Part shown: in pieces, positions 37,091-46,726 of the stretch | Layout: each line of letters starts with the position of its first letter | Numbering within the stretch: the first letter of the stretch is position 1 | From: Paenibacillus koleovorans NBRC 103111 | Lineage (GTDB): Bacteria > Bacillota > Bacilli > Paenibacillales > NBRC-103111 | Assembly (NCBI RefSeq): GCF_004000845.1 | Contig: NZ_BIMA01000020.1 | Coordinates: 17,505-81,504 of the forward strand | Direction: 5' to 3' | Length of the DNA: 64,000 bases | Position numbers and translations under genes: made by a program | The notes under the pieces: model-generated | What the model was told of the DNA's origin: nothing | Seen by the model: the letters and a program-made list of their open reading frames with translations, nothing else | Database searches by the model: none

Positions 37091-38351
37091 TATGATGAGG
37101 AAAAATTTCCATACTTATCACGGTCTCGTGTTCGCCTATTACATCCGCCAGCTGCTCCCTGCAGCTCGCCACCTTTTCATCGTAACGATTCAACAGCACC
37201 CGGGCTTTCTCCGTCGATTGGGTTAAATCCGCGATCAGGAGCAGCTGGTCCCGCCAGCTCAGGTCGGCCAGCTTCAACAGCACGACCGGAGCCCAATCCC
37301 TGAGAATATCCGCTTCCGCCAACAGATCGTAACAAAGAAAAAGATCCGGATGGGCTTGCCCCAACAGACCGGTATCGAGCGCAGATTCGGCATAGGCCAG
37401 TTTCGGAGTCTCCGCCAAATAACGCTGAAATTTACGATGAATCCACGGACTGACGACCGCCGCTACCGGAACGACGCCCAAGCTTAGCATAAAAGCGGTG
37501 CAGTTGGCCGATAGCGAAACGATTTTTTTAGGCATGCGGACGTAGGCGCTTGGAGCGACACCGATTCTTTTTTTAAATTTGCGGCTGAAATAGCCTTCAT
37601 CCCTGAAGCCCGCCTCTCTCGCAATCTCACAGACCGGCGATTTGGAGGTCAGCAGCCGCTCGCAAGCTCTGTCGATGCGGATACGCGCCAAATAATCGGT
37701 GTATGTCTGTCCGGTTTCTTTCTTGAACCAGCTGGAGAAATAATCCAGGCTAACCCCCGCCACATTGGCCAGCAGCTCCCGGCTCAGCTCTTCATCGTAA
37801 TGCTCCTTCATGTAGGCCGTCGTCCGCTCGATTTTGTTGTCCGGCTCCGAGCGGCTGCAGTTCTCATTAAGCTCATGCAGCAGGTCAAAGAAGCAGGCGA
37901 GCATTTTGTAAGGAGCCTGCCCGCTATTCCATAGCGCATGGAGTTCGCTTCCCAGCTCGATCGCGCGAAATGGCGCTTTGTTCATATAAGGGACGGGCAG
38001 TGGAGAGGGGCAGGGGCGATCCTCCCCGGCTTCCTGGAGGCCAAGCGCTCGGAAGCCTATTCGGTAGCCGCGAATCGTATCGGCGGAATCGGATTGAAGG
38101 ACGAGTGGCGAATGAGCCGGGCAGACTACAACCGTTCCGCCCGCCAGGGCATGCCGACGGTTGCCGACTTGCAGGCTGCCGCTCCCGCTTGCCACCATCC
38201 ACATCGTGTCCGAAGCCGGCGTAAGGGCAAGGGGTTGGCGCGATCGGGCGGTATGCCTGAATTCCATCACTTCTACTGGAACAAAAAGAACGTCTCCCCC
38301 ACTGCTCCGATTATCGTGGCCAGGACCGATGGATCCGAATGGTTGATTCAT
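37086..38351 (-). pseudogene. 5' part of Btr-like AraC/siderophore-binding regulator, truncated by transposon
   Basis: Start chosen at 38351 (AAAGG upstream); longer in-frame starts run through the Fur box. The 422 residues encoded here comprise an N-terminal sensor-like region, an AraC double helix-turn-helix (about 170-270; VSLDYFSSWFKKETG and FRDEGYFSRKFKKRIGVAP) and the first lobe of a siderophore-binding domain (from KKIVSLSANCTAFMLSLG). After the ATAAA the frame enters the IS end and stops after five more residues (stop at 37068). In Bacillus subtilis, Btr of this architecture activates feuABC when loaded with siderophore. The truncated protein keeps its DNA-binding part but cannot form the ligand cleft. 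Confidence 0.88.
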
Positions 38352-38428
38352 GTAGCTCGACCTTTCGTTAATGCAGTATTTAAGGAACCTAATCTGCATA
38401 GCTGCATTATTTTCTCGCGAACGAGATT

Positions 38429-38447
38429 GATAATGATACTCATTATC
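38429..38447. promoter_or_regulatory. Fur box upstream of the Btr-like gene
   Basis: GATAATGATACTCATTATC differs from the 19-bp Fur consensus at one position. On the minus strand a possible TTGTTA/TATCAA promoter overlaps it. This indicates iron-repressed transcription of the regulator. Confidence 0.85.
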
Positions 38448-38511
38448 GTAACAAATGATTCGAATTTCGTCTACATAGATCCATGATCGTCCCATTCCGT
38501 CGCTGATATAT

Positions 38512-38546
38512 GAAAAAGAAGCGGGCTGCTCGCCCACTCCTTTTTC
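38512..38546. terminator. Bidirectional terminator-like hairpin
   Basis: GAAAAAG and CTTTTTC flank a GGGC/GCCC hairpin (38523-38535). It is suited to end leftward transcription from the propeller gene and the AraC remnant. Confidence 0.6.
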
Positions 38547-38560
38547 ACCTCTGTATCCTG

Positions 38561-38662
38561 CTATTGCAATGCCTTTCCCCGAGCCCGCTCCTGCTCGCTC
38601 TTGCGGTAGCTGCCCGGCGTTGTGCCGACGACTTTCTTGAAGCCGCGGATGAACCTTCCTAG
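38561..38662 (-). pseudogene. Remnant of an AraC-family regulator (C-terminal helix-turn-helix only)
   Basis: In one minus-strand frame the DNA encodes GRFIRGFKKVVGTTPGSYRK and about twelve further residues before TAG (complement 38561-38563). F-x-x-x-FKKxxGxTPxxYRK is the characteristic end of AraC DNA-binding domains. No upstream part is present: the frame is cut at the stop codon of the beta-propeller gene (38659-38661), in another frame. It marks an old deletion or rearrangement junction. Confidence 0.75.
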
Positions 38663-41130
38663 AAGGCATACCGGTATATATCGGTTCCACCGATGTAGTA
38701 CAGATTGCGGAACTCGTCTTCGATCAGCCGGACCTTGCCGTTCGCCGTGCTTTCAAGGGTCGTGACCGCTTTCGTCGTCGGATGGATTTTGAAGAAATAA
38801 GTGCCTTTGATGACGCCGTACACATAACCGTCCTTGGCGTTGACCAGCGATGCGTCCAAGATGATCGTCGAAGCCGCGGTCGGGTTGTAGGTTACGGACG
38901 GGAAGAGATTGCTGTTGTACGCAAACGTGCCGGTCGAAGGATTATAAATAAACAGATACCCTTCCGCCATCATCCAGATATTATTGTCGGGACCGACGAT
39001 TACCGAAGTCACTGCGGCGAGTCCGGACACGGGCAAGCTGATCGGCGTTGTCGTCCCGGCCGCGATGTTGTACTTGAACAATTTGGCGCTCGATTCCGTC
39101 GGGGCCGCCCCCAGTCCTCCCGATACCGAGGAGCCTCCGTAAATATAACCGTCCTTATAGGCCAACGAAATGACGCTCTGGTTATTGACGATATTGCGCT
39201 TCACCGTACGTACACCGGTCGACGGATCGTAGATTGTCAGCGCTCCGCCAAGTTCGCCATAGGTAGGCACGGTCCCGATGAAGATTTTGCCCTCCGCGCT
39301 GATCATACTGACCGGCCGGTCCTGCTTGTCGGCATGCAGATCGAATAATCGGTTGGGATTCGTGCCTTGGGTAATGATCGAGTAAGACCACGGAGCGAAT
39401 GGATCGTGCTCATAGATGATCGATTCGGGGTATACCCCGTAGTAGATTTTATTATTATGGACCACCATGCCTTCGGATTGTCCGATTCCCCGCTTCACCT
39501 CAATCTGGTCCGACCGCATGGACGTGTAGATCCCGGTTCCGCCCGTAAGGAAGCCGCTTGTATAAATTTTGTTGTCCGGCCCCTTCACGATGTTCTGCAA
39601 CGTAGTCGGAGACTCGGAGATGTTGCTAAGGTAAGCGGAAGTAACGGTGCCGGTCTGCAGATTGTACTTGGCGACCTCGAGCTGCCCCATAAAGTTGGAG
39701 ATGCCCATCAGGGTGTAGCCGGGGAAGTTCGTCTGATCGGCCAACTGCACGAAAGCGAAATCGAATGTGTTCGGAAACGGCACTCCGAGCGAGGTATAGG
39801 TTTTATTGGCGATATCGTATGTGTGCAGAACCCGATCCTTCGTGAAATAGACCAGACCGCCGCGAACTTCGGACACAATGGACGAGGTTACCTTATCGAT
39901 CTCCGCATCCTGCGTGACGACGCCTCCCGTGATGTCGAAGACGGCCGTCTTGTAGCTGGGGATCAGCCTGGCGAACAGCTTGCCGCCCTCAATATCCAGA
40001 TTGGCGACGAACTCCTCGGAGGCATAGCCGGCCGGCAGAACATTGACGCCGGTCCCGGAGGAGATATTGTACTTGATCAGATGGGCGTGAGCGCCGACTC
40101 CGGCGTAAACGGTATTGTTCGCCGGATCGTATTCCACGCTGCGCACATATTGCTCGCCCGAGACGATCGGGCTGGGTCCGATTTGCGTATACCCGGAGCC
40201 TGGCGTGAATTTCATAATTTTCGCACTCGGGAAAGTCCCCATATAGACGCTGCCTGATAAGCCCGGAGCGAGCGACCACAGGAACGACTGTCCGCCTGCC
40301 TGACCAAGATCGACTGCGCCGGAGGCGCCCGGCGTGTATTGGAACAGCTTCCCGCCGCTATAGGTGCCTGCATAAACTTTTCCGTCCGTCGCCCTCGTAA
40401 TGCCCCATCCGCCGCCCGCTCCCGATAAGGTGTACGTGGTTGCGCTCAGCGTATCGACATTGATAGCGGCCAATCGGGCGTTGACGCCTGTCGCCCCATC
40501 CACAACGGCGTAGATCGTATCCTTATTGGAGCCATCCTTGCCGAAAGTAGCGGAATGGATCGAGGTGCTCGTGACTTGCGTCCCGACATTCATCAGCGAT
40601 TTGGTAAGGAAGACATCGTCCCAGTAGGTCGTTCCGATATTCGCCCCGCTGGAGTACAGCATGGCGGTCACATAGGCCGTTCCGGCCGGCGCCGCGCCGG
40701 TCGCCTTCAGATACGTCCACTCATTCGAGGGCGTGCTCTTCGAAACATAGGTCGTACCCAGGTACGTCTTCGAGCTGTTCCAGAAGCGCAGATACAGATC
40801 GGCGGCTCCGCTTGCGATGTAGGCTCTCGCATAGGTTACGTAGGTTGTCCCGGCCAGAGCCGGCAAGTAGTCGCTCTCGATTCCGTAGGCGACTGTGCTT
40901 ACATTGTCCACAATCTTGAGACTGTTGGCGCCGGTAAAAGCCTGATCCGTGGAGGACGTTATGCCTCCGGTACCGTACTTCTGCGTCCAAGAGGCCAGCC
41001 CCGATTCGAAGCTGTAGTTGGGCACCAGCAAGTCGGCTGCGGAAGCGGACGGGAGGGAGAACATTAACATGAAGATGCTGAAAACCAAGCTCAATAGTGA
41101 CGTTTTGGAAAAAAACCATGTTCGTTTCAT
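38659..41130 (-). CDS. Secreted CBM-plus-beta-propeller protein (copy 1)
   Basis: Start at 41130 behind GGAGG. The 823-residue protein has a signal peptide (about 1-33, SASAADL), a CBM4/9-like carbohydrate-binding domain (about 34-180; PNYSFESGLASWTQKYGTGG through YWDDVFLTKS), and then a long repetitive beta-propeller-like region with recurring blade motifs (GKVYAGTYSGGKLFQYTPG, DNKIYTSGF, GYIYGGSSVSGGLG, DGYVYGVIKGTYFFKI). No catalytic motif was recognised; the propeller could be a lyase-like or glycan-binding domain. A close paralogue lies inverted at 43142-45592, on the other side of a solute-binding-protein gene. Confidence 0.85.
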   Translation of the reverse strand: MKRTWFFSKTSLLSLVFSIFMLMFSLPSASAADLLVPNYSFESGLASWTQKYGTGGITSSTDQAFTGANSLKIVDNVSTVAYGIESDYLPALAGTTYVTYARAYIASGAADLYLRFWNSSKTYLGTTYVSKSTPSNEWTYLKATGAAPAGTAYVTAMLYSSGANIGTTYWDDVFLTKSLMNVGTQVTSTSIHSATFGKDGSNKDTIYAVVDGATGVNARLAAINVDTLSATTYTLSGAGGGWGITRATDGKVYAGTYSGGKLFQYTPGASGAVDLGQAGGQSFLWSLAPGLSGSVYMGTFPSAKIMKFTPGSGYTQIGPSPIVSGEQYVRSVEYDPANNTVYAGVGAHAHLIKYNISSGTGVNVLPAGYASEEFVANLDIEGGKLFARLIPSYKTAVFDITGGVVTQDAEIDKVTSSIVSEVRGGLVYFTKDRVLHTYDIANKTYTSLGVPFPNTFDFAFVQLADQTNFPGYTLMGISNFMGQLEVAKYNLQTGTVTSAYLSNISESPTTLQNIVKGPDNKIYTSGFLTGGTGIYTSMRSDQIEVKRGIGQSEGMVVHNNKIYYGVYPESIIYEHDPFAPWSYSIITQGTNPNRLFDLHADKQDRPVSMISAEGKIFIGTVPTYGELGGALTIYDPSTGVRTVKRNIVNNQSVISLAYKDGYIYGGSSVSGGLGAAPTESSAKLFKYNIAAGTTTPISLPVSGLAAVTSVIVGPDNNIWMMAEGYLFIYNPSTGTFAYNSNLFPSVTYNPTAASTIILDASLVNAKDGYVYGVIKGTYFFKIHPTTKAVTTLESTANGKVRLIEDEFRNLYYIGGTDIYRYAF

Positions 41131-41391
41131 CAATAAACCTCCATTTTTGTTATTTGAGATGACCCGGAATACATACACCTCGTTTTCATCGTAAAGGCAA
41201 TCGGAAGGGCGATTTAGACATATCAGGGCGGGACAAAGCCATTTTCAATCCCATAAATAAATTCCGGTAAGTCCGTGAGGGACAGCGATAATGTTGTCTG
41301 ACCTGCGCTAGGATTTGACTAATACGGGTGTGAAAATTGATTTATCTTTAGGTTGAATTACCGCTGAAAATCATTTGAGGAGGTCAATGGA

Positions 41392-43035
41392 TTGAAAAAA
41401 CAGTTGAAACAGGTCATCGTCATGTCGACGGTCTCCATCCTGCTGCTGAGTGCATGCGGGGGGAAAGAAGAGGAGAAAGGAACGGCCAGCCCGGGCGCTT
41501 CTTCGAATCCGAGCGCGGCCCCGGCTACACCGGCCAAGGAAAAATTGACTTTAAACTGGATGATTAGCGTGCCGACCGCTGCCTCGTCGCTCCCGTCCCG
41601 GGACAAAGATTTCATCAGGCAGACGATCGAAGAGAAGTTCAACGTGGAGATCAAGCTGGATTATGTCGTGATGAGCACCGACTACACGAACAAGCTGAAC
41701 GCCTTGGTCGCCTCGGGCTCTGCGCCGGACTTCTTCCATCCGGAAGCGACAGCCACGTCCAAGTACATCGCCGACGGGGTAGGCATGGATATGACCAACT
41801 TGGTTACGACGGCCAAGATGCCGAATTATTTCAAGTGGGTGTCCGAGCTCGAGCTCAAGCGCTACCAGGTAGGCGGCAAGTTCATGCGCGCGCCGGTGCC
41901 GTTCGAGAAAAACTGGTACAATTCCTATTATGTTCGGAAGGACTGGATCGACGCGCTGAATGCCAAGGATCCCAGTCTCAAGCTGAAGGTTCCGGCTAAT
42001 TATGACGAAATGATCGCCGTAATGAAAGCCTTTACATTCAACGATCCGGACGGAAACGGTAAGAACGATACGTACGGCTATACGACGGCTGCCGGCGGCA
42101 ACTCGGTTCCCGCCGACTTCCCGGAATGGTTCAAGAACGGGATGACGCCTGGATTCGCGGTCGACTCGAGCAACAACTTCGTCGACAGCGGATCCAACTC
42201 GCGGACGGCCAAAGTGCTGGAGGATGTGCGCAAAATGTTGGCTATGAACATCGTGGATCCGGATTGGTTCTTGAATAAGCCCGGGGATCAGATCAACAAA
42301 GTGCAGGCGGGAAAAGCCGGCATTTTCTTCTCCGGCACCCGGGATGCCGCTTTTGACAACACAACGAACAGCGTGCAGAAGAAAACGCGCGAGATCACAG
42401 GCAATGCCAAGGCTGAATTCGCCGCCTTCCACATTGCCGGAGACATTCCGGTAACCTATGAGCCGCTGCCGGGTACGCCATTCATGTTTTCCGCCAAGTC
42501 GGATTTGAAGAAAGTCGAGCGCACGCTTGAAATACTGGAATGGCTATCCGGCACGGAGGGGTATTTGCTGGCTAACTTCGGCAAGGAAGGCGTCCATTAC
42601 AAACGGGAAGGCAATAAAATCACTTTGATCCCCGACGCATTCAAAAAAGATATCGGCGACAATGGGAACTTCACCGAGGTTTGGGGCAGCGTCTTTACCC
42701 TGGGTGTCAAGGATCCATCGAAAGCGCTGGGCTTGCAAATCGTCGACCCGCGGGAAACGGATCATGACCGTGCCATCCTCGCCTCCATCGCGAAGAACAA
42801 GTACTACGTGCTGGGGACAAATGTAGTGCCTCCGGTCGGCTTGGATATCGGTGCCTATCGCACGCAAATGCGGGCCAAACAAGTTCAAGTGCTGATGGAA
42901 GAGAAGGATTCGAGCAACTGGCCGAAATATTTGAACGAACTGCTGGATACCTACAAGGGCCGGGCTATTTTCGAAGCGTACGCGGAGCAAATCTCGACCG
43001 CGCTAGGCAAAAAAATTGCATTTAAAACCGACTGA
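41392..43035 (+). CDS. Extracellular solute-binding lipoprotein, no permeases adjacent
   Basis: The start is TTG at 41392 behind GAGGAGGT; a nearby ATG in another frame stops at once. The 547-residue lipoprotein has the lipobox LLLSAC (Cys near 20) and a Ser/Pro/Ala spacer. Family-1 carbohydrate-binding features include VRKDWIDALNAKDP and NDPDGNGKNDTYGYT. It differs from the 8353-10008 protein in having no permease genes nearby; instead it is flanked by two paralogous secreted propeller proteins. It may deliver a ligand to a transporter encoded elsewhere. Confidence 0.88.
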   Translation: MKKQLKQVIVMSTVSILLLSACGGKEEEKGTASPGASSNPSAAPATPAKEKLTLNWMISVPTAASSLPSRDKDFIRQTIEEKFNVEIKLDYVVMSTDYTNKLNALVASGSAPDFFHPEATATSKYIADGVGMDMTNLVTTAKMPNYFKWVSELELKRYQVGGKFMRAPVPFEKNWYNSYYVRKDWIDALNAKDPSLKLKVPANYDEMIAVMKAFTFNDPDGNGKNDTYGYTTAAGGNSVPADFPEWFKNGMTPGFAVDSSNNFVDSGSNSRTAKVLEDVRKMLAMNIVDPDWFLNKPGDQINKVQAGKAGIFFSGTRDAAFDNTTNSVQKKTREITGNAKAEFAAFHIAGDIPVTYEPLPGTPFMFSAKSDLKKVERTLEILEWLSGTEGYLLANFGKEGVHYKREGNKITLIPDAFKKDIGDNGNFTEVWGSVFTLGVKDPSKALGLQIVDPRETDHDRAILASIAKNKYYVLGTNVVPPVGLDIGAYRTQMRAKQVQVLMEEKDSSNWPKYLNELLDTYKGRAIFEAYAEQISTALGKKIAFKTD

Positions 43036-43048
43036 TTCCGCTTGAACC

Positions 43049-43107
43049 CAGACCCGCAGATCAGCATCGCTTATCCCGCCGGAAGGGCGATTCAGGACGC
43101 GGGTCTG
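43049..43107 (+). other. Hairpin between the binding-protein and propeller genes
   Basis: CAGACCCGC (43049-43057) pairs perfectly with GCGGGTCTG (43099-43107), followed by TTT. With a 41-nt loop and short T run it may be a weak terminator that lets part of the transcription reach the downstream gene. Confidence 0.5.
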
Positions 43108-43141
43108 TTTCATCATCCTACTATTAAAGGAGGTATCCTTA

Positions 43142-45592
43142 ATGAAACGAGTTATCGCCAAGATTGTGTCAGCCAGTTGGGGCATCAGCCTGCTGGCCAT
43201 GCTATTCTGCCTTCCTCCCGCCTCCGCGGCGGATTTGCTGGTCCCCAACTACAGCTTCGAGTCCGGACTAACCTCGTGGACGCAAAAGTATGGCACCGGA
43301 GGCATCACCGCCTCCTCGAATCACGCGTATTCAGGCACGCTAAGCGCGAAAATCGAAGATAATGCGGCGGGAACGGCATACGGGATTGAAAGCGACTACT
43401 TGCCGGCTCTGGCGGGAACCACTTATGTAACCTATGCGAGAGCGTATATCGAGAGCGGAGCCGCCGATCTGTATCTGCGTTTCTGGAACAGCTCGAAAAC
43501 ATACCTGGGCACGACTTATGTCACGTCGAGCGCCCCCGCGAACCAATGGACCTATCTGAAGACTTCGGGTGTAGCGCCGGCAGGAACAGCTTACGTGACC
43601 GCCATGCTATACTCCAATGGAGCCAATATAGGGACCGTCTACTGGGACGAAGTCTTCATAACCAAATCACTGATGAATGTCGGGACGCAAATCACAAGCA
43701 CGGCGATCCATTCCGCTACATTCGGCAAGGACGGCTCCAATAAGGATGCGATCTATGCCGTAGTGGACGGAGCGGCCGGCACAGATGCCCGATTGGCCTC
43801 GATCAATATCGATACTTTAAGCGCGACCACCTACGCGCTGCCCGGGGCGGCGGGGGGATGGGGAATTGCCAAGGCCACTGACGGGAAAATCTATGCGGGC
43901 ACGTATAACGGCGGCAAGCTGTTCCAATATACGCCGGGCGCATCCAGCGTTGTCGACCTCGGGCAAGCCGGTGGGCAGCCGTTCCTGTGGTCGCTCGCTC
44001 CCGGCCCGTCCGGCTCCGTCTATATCGGATCGTTCCCGAATTCGAAGCTGATGAAGTATACGCCAGGCTCCGGCTATACGCAGCTGGGCTCCAGCCCCCT
44101 GGTATCGGCAGAACAATATGTTCGGAGTGTCGCGTACGATCCGGCCAGCAACATGGTTTACGCCGGAATCGGCGCCCATGCCCACCTGATCAAGTACAAT
44201 CCGGCTACAGGAACAAGCAGCAATGTGCTGCCGGCCGGCTACGCTTCCGAGTCGTTCGTCTATAACCTGGATATCGAGGGCGGCAAGCTGTTCGCCAGAG
44301 TGCTGCCCAGCTACAAAACGATCGTGTTCGATATTGCGGGAGGAGTAGTGACACAGGAAACGGAGATCGATAAGGTAAGCTCCGGTCTGGTGTCCTCGGT
44401 ACACAACGGGGTTGTTTATTTCACGAAGGACAATGTACTGCACACTTACCATATCGCCAACAAAACGTACACGTCGCTAGGTGTGCCTTTCCCGAATGCG
44501 CAGGATTTCGGACTTATCCAATTGACGGACCAGACGAACTATCCCGGCTATACACTGGTGGGCATTGAGAATAGCATGGGAAAACTTATGGTAGCCAAAT
44601 ACAACCTCCAGAACGGGACGGTCACGACCCAATACGTCACGGGCATCACGGAAACCCCGAACATTCTTCAGAGCCTGATCAAGGGACCGGACAATAAAAT
44701 ATACACGAGCGGCTTCCTTACCGGCGGCACCGGAATGTACACATCGATGCGATCCGATCAGATTACGATAGAGCGGGGCGTAGGACAGACGGAGGCCATG
44801 GCGACGCTGAACGGGAAAATCTATTACGGGGTTTATCCGGAAGCGTATCTCTACGAGCACGACCCTTCCCAGCCTTGGTCAATCGGGACGAATCCGGTCA
44901 AGCTGTTCGATCTGAAGAGCAATAAGCAGGATCGTCCGGGCAGTATGGTGACCGCCGAGGGCAAGCTGTTCATCGGCTCCGTGCCCTCTTACGGCGAGCT
45001 TGGCGGAGCGCTCACAATCTACGATCCGTCGACCGGCGTGCACACGGTGAAGCGCAATATCGTCAATAACCAGAGCATTATCGCGCTTACTTACCAAGGC
45101 GGCTACGTATACGGAGGCACCTCGATTTCCGGCGGATTAGGAATAGCGCCTACCGAAACCAGCGCCAAGCTATTGAAATACAACATTGCCGCCGGAACAT
45201 CCACCGTCATCAATCTGCCCGTCTCTGGCATCGCGGCGATTACCGCCATCACAGTCGGTCCCGACAACAACATCTGAATGATGGCGGAAGGGTATCTGTT
45301 GATCTATAATCCTTCGACCGGCACGTTCGTATACAGCAGCAACCTGTTCCCGACCGTGAACTACGGACCGACCGCATCCTCCGCGATTGTACTCGATGCG
45401 TCCCTCGTAACGGGTAAGGACAATTATGTGTACGGCGTCATCAAAGGCACCTATTTCTTCAAAATCCATCCGACAACAAAAGCGGTCACGACCATAGAAA
45501 GCACGGCTAACTCGAAGGTCCGCTTGATCGAGGACGAATTTCGCAATCTCTACTATATAAGCACGACGGATATTTTCCGTTATGCGTACTGA
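43142..45592 (+). pseudogene. Secreted CBM-plus-beta-propeller protein (copy 2) with in-frame TGA
   Basis: The ATG follows AAAGGAGGT. The architecture is identical to copy 1: signal peptide, CBM4/9-like domain (PNYSFESGLTSWTQKYGTGG) and propeller. The frame runs to a TGA at 45275-45277 (GPDNNI then stop), where copy 1 has TGG (GPDNNIWMMAEGYL), and continues in the same frame to 45592 with full similarity to the copy 1 C-terminus. The single nonsense change removes the last 105 residues, about 1.5 blades. Intact length would be 816 residues. The 711-residue product could still be secreted and bind glycan. Confidence 0.85.
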
Positions 45593-45610
45593 TCGGCGAT
45601 TCTAACACAA

Positions 45611-45669
45611 AGAGGCCAATGGCATGCATGTTCCTCGCCGGAACTGCAGGTCACTGGCCTCTATTTTTC
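45611..45669. terminator. Terminator between convergent genes
   Basis: AGAGGCCAATG can pair with the segment CACTGGCCTCT (one mismatch), followed by ATTTTT. It overlaps the last codons of the leftward AraC gene. Confidence 0.65.
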
Positions 45670-46544
45670 AATTCTGCTAAAGAATGACGGTACTCGGAGG
45701 GGGTCATCCCCTTCAAGTTTCGGAACACCCGAGAGAACGTTCGGAGCGACTCAAAGCCGGTATCAGCGGCAATATCGGAAATTTTCATTTCTGTGGCGGC
45801 GAGAAGGCTCAAGGCTCTGCGAATTCTTAACTCGTGCAAATGGCTCAAGAAGCTTTGACCGACTTGAGCCTTATACAACCGGCTGATATAGGTGGCACTA
45901 CATTTGAACAATGCGGCTACGTAATCGATGGTAACCTGTTCTTCCATGTAATGCGTATTGACATATTGCAAGAGCTTCCAATCATCGATCTTCTGCTCGA
46001 CTTGCGGAGGGTGCCACAGCTCGCGCAGCTGCGAATGCTGCCGGATGAACGCAATGAAAACCTCTACCAGCTTCGAACGGATCATGCAGTTGCCGCCGAG
46101 CCCGGGACCGTTGAATTCATCCAACGCTTCGAACAGATGCCGGCGGATGAGCTGAAAGCTGTCGCTGTCCAGCTCCAGCACAGGGGACAGCTCGTCTCCG
46201 AGCTTGCTCAGAATTCCGCGCAAATCGGGCTCCATCAACCCTTCCGCCAGAATACGGATATCCAGCATACAGCATAGCTGAACGAACCGGCCATCTCCCG
46301 CCGTACTGAAGTTGTGCAAGTGATGAGGCTGTATGATCAGCATCGTTCCCGGCTTGAGCAAGTAGGAGGACCCGTTGATGAATGTAACGCCGCTCCCCTC
46401 CAGCACAACGCTTAATTCAATTTGTTCATGGTGATGGATCGGATAATTTCCATGCGTGTGAAGCCCTATGTAGAAAGAAAACTTCTTATGGCTTAGATTG
46501 CGCGTCAATATCGCATCCTCGTAGTGCGGATACACCTCCGTCAT
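45651..46544 (-). CDS. AraC-family regulator (cupin plus helix-turn-helix)
   Basis: Start chosen at 46544, with GGAGGCGAGG upstream. The 297-residue protein has an N-terminal cupin (HTHGNYPIHHHEQIELSVVL, PGTMLIIQPHHLH) and a C-terminal AraC domain (FKCSATYISRLYKAQVGQS; TGFESLRTFSRVFRNLKGMT). It is divergent from the family-20 glycosidase gene and convergent with the propeller gene. Control of the glycosidase and perhaps of the flanking secreted proteins is likely. Confidence 0.88.
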   Translation of the reverse strand: MTEVYPHYEDAILTRNLSHKKFSFYIGLHTHGNYPIHHHEQIELSVVLEGSGVTFINGSSYLLKPGTMLIIQPHHLHNFSTAGDGRFVQLCCMLDIRILAEGLMEPDLRGILSKLGDELSPVLELDSDSFQLIRRHLFEALDEFNGPGLGGNCMIRSKLVEVFIAFIRQHSQLRELWHPPQVEQKIDDWKLLQYVNTHYMEEQVTIDYVAALFKCSATYISRLYKAQVGQSFLSHLHELRIRRALSLLAATEMKISDIAADTGFESLRTFSRVFRNLKGMTPSEYRHSLAELKNRGQ

Positions 46545-46600
46545 GCCGCCTCGCCTCCTCTCGCTTGCTAGCCTTATTGTACCATATCGGCGGGAAGGAA

Positions 46601-46630
46601 TTGGCATAGCTCTCTGGCGAATTCTATACT
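46601..46630 (+). promoter_or_regulatory. Probable sigma-A promoter of the family-20 glycosidase gene
   Basis: TTGGCA (46601-46606) and TATACT (46625-46630) with an 18-nt spacer, 96 nt before the ATG. A minus-strand -10-like TACAAT (46581-46576) may serve the AraC gene. Confidence 0.65.
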
Positions 46631-46726
46631 TATGGAGACCGGTCATGCTCCCCAGCTTCAAAGTGAGGACTTCGGCCTCTCCCTTGCCTATATCATGGTC
46701 GACTAGCCCATTAAAGGAGCGACATC

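Noticed and set aside
45275..45277. Recoding of TGA as Trp or selenocysteine
   Set aside because: All other genes end normally, including at TGA; there is no selenocysteine-type hairpin or family, so a nonsense mutation or read error is simpler.
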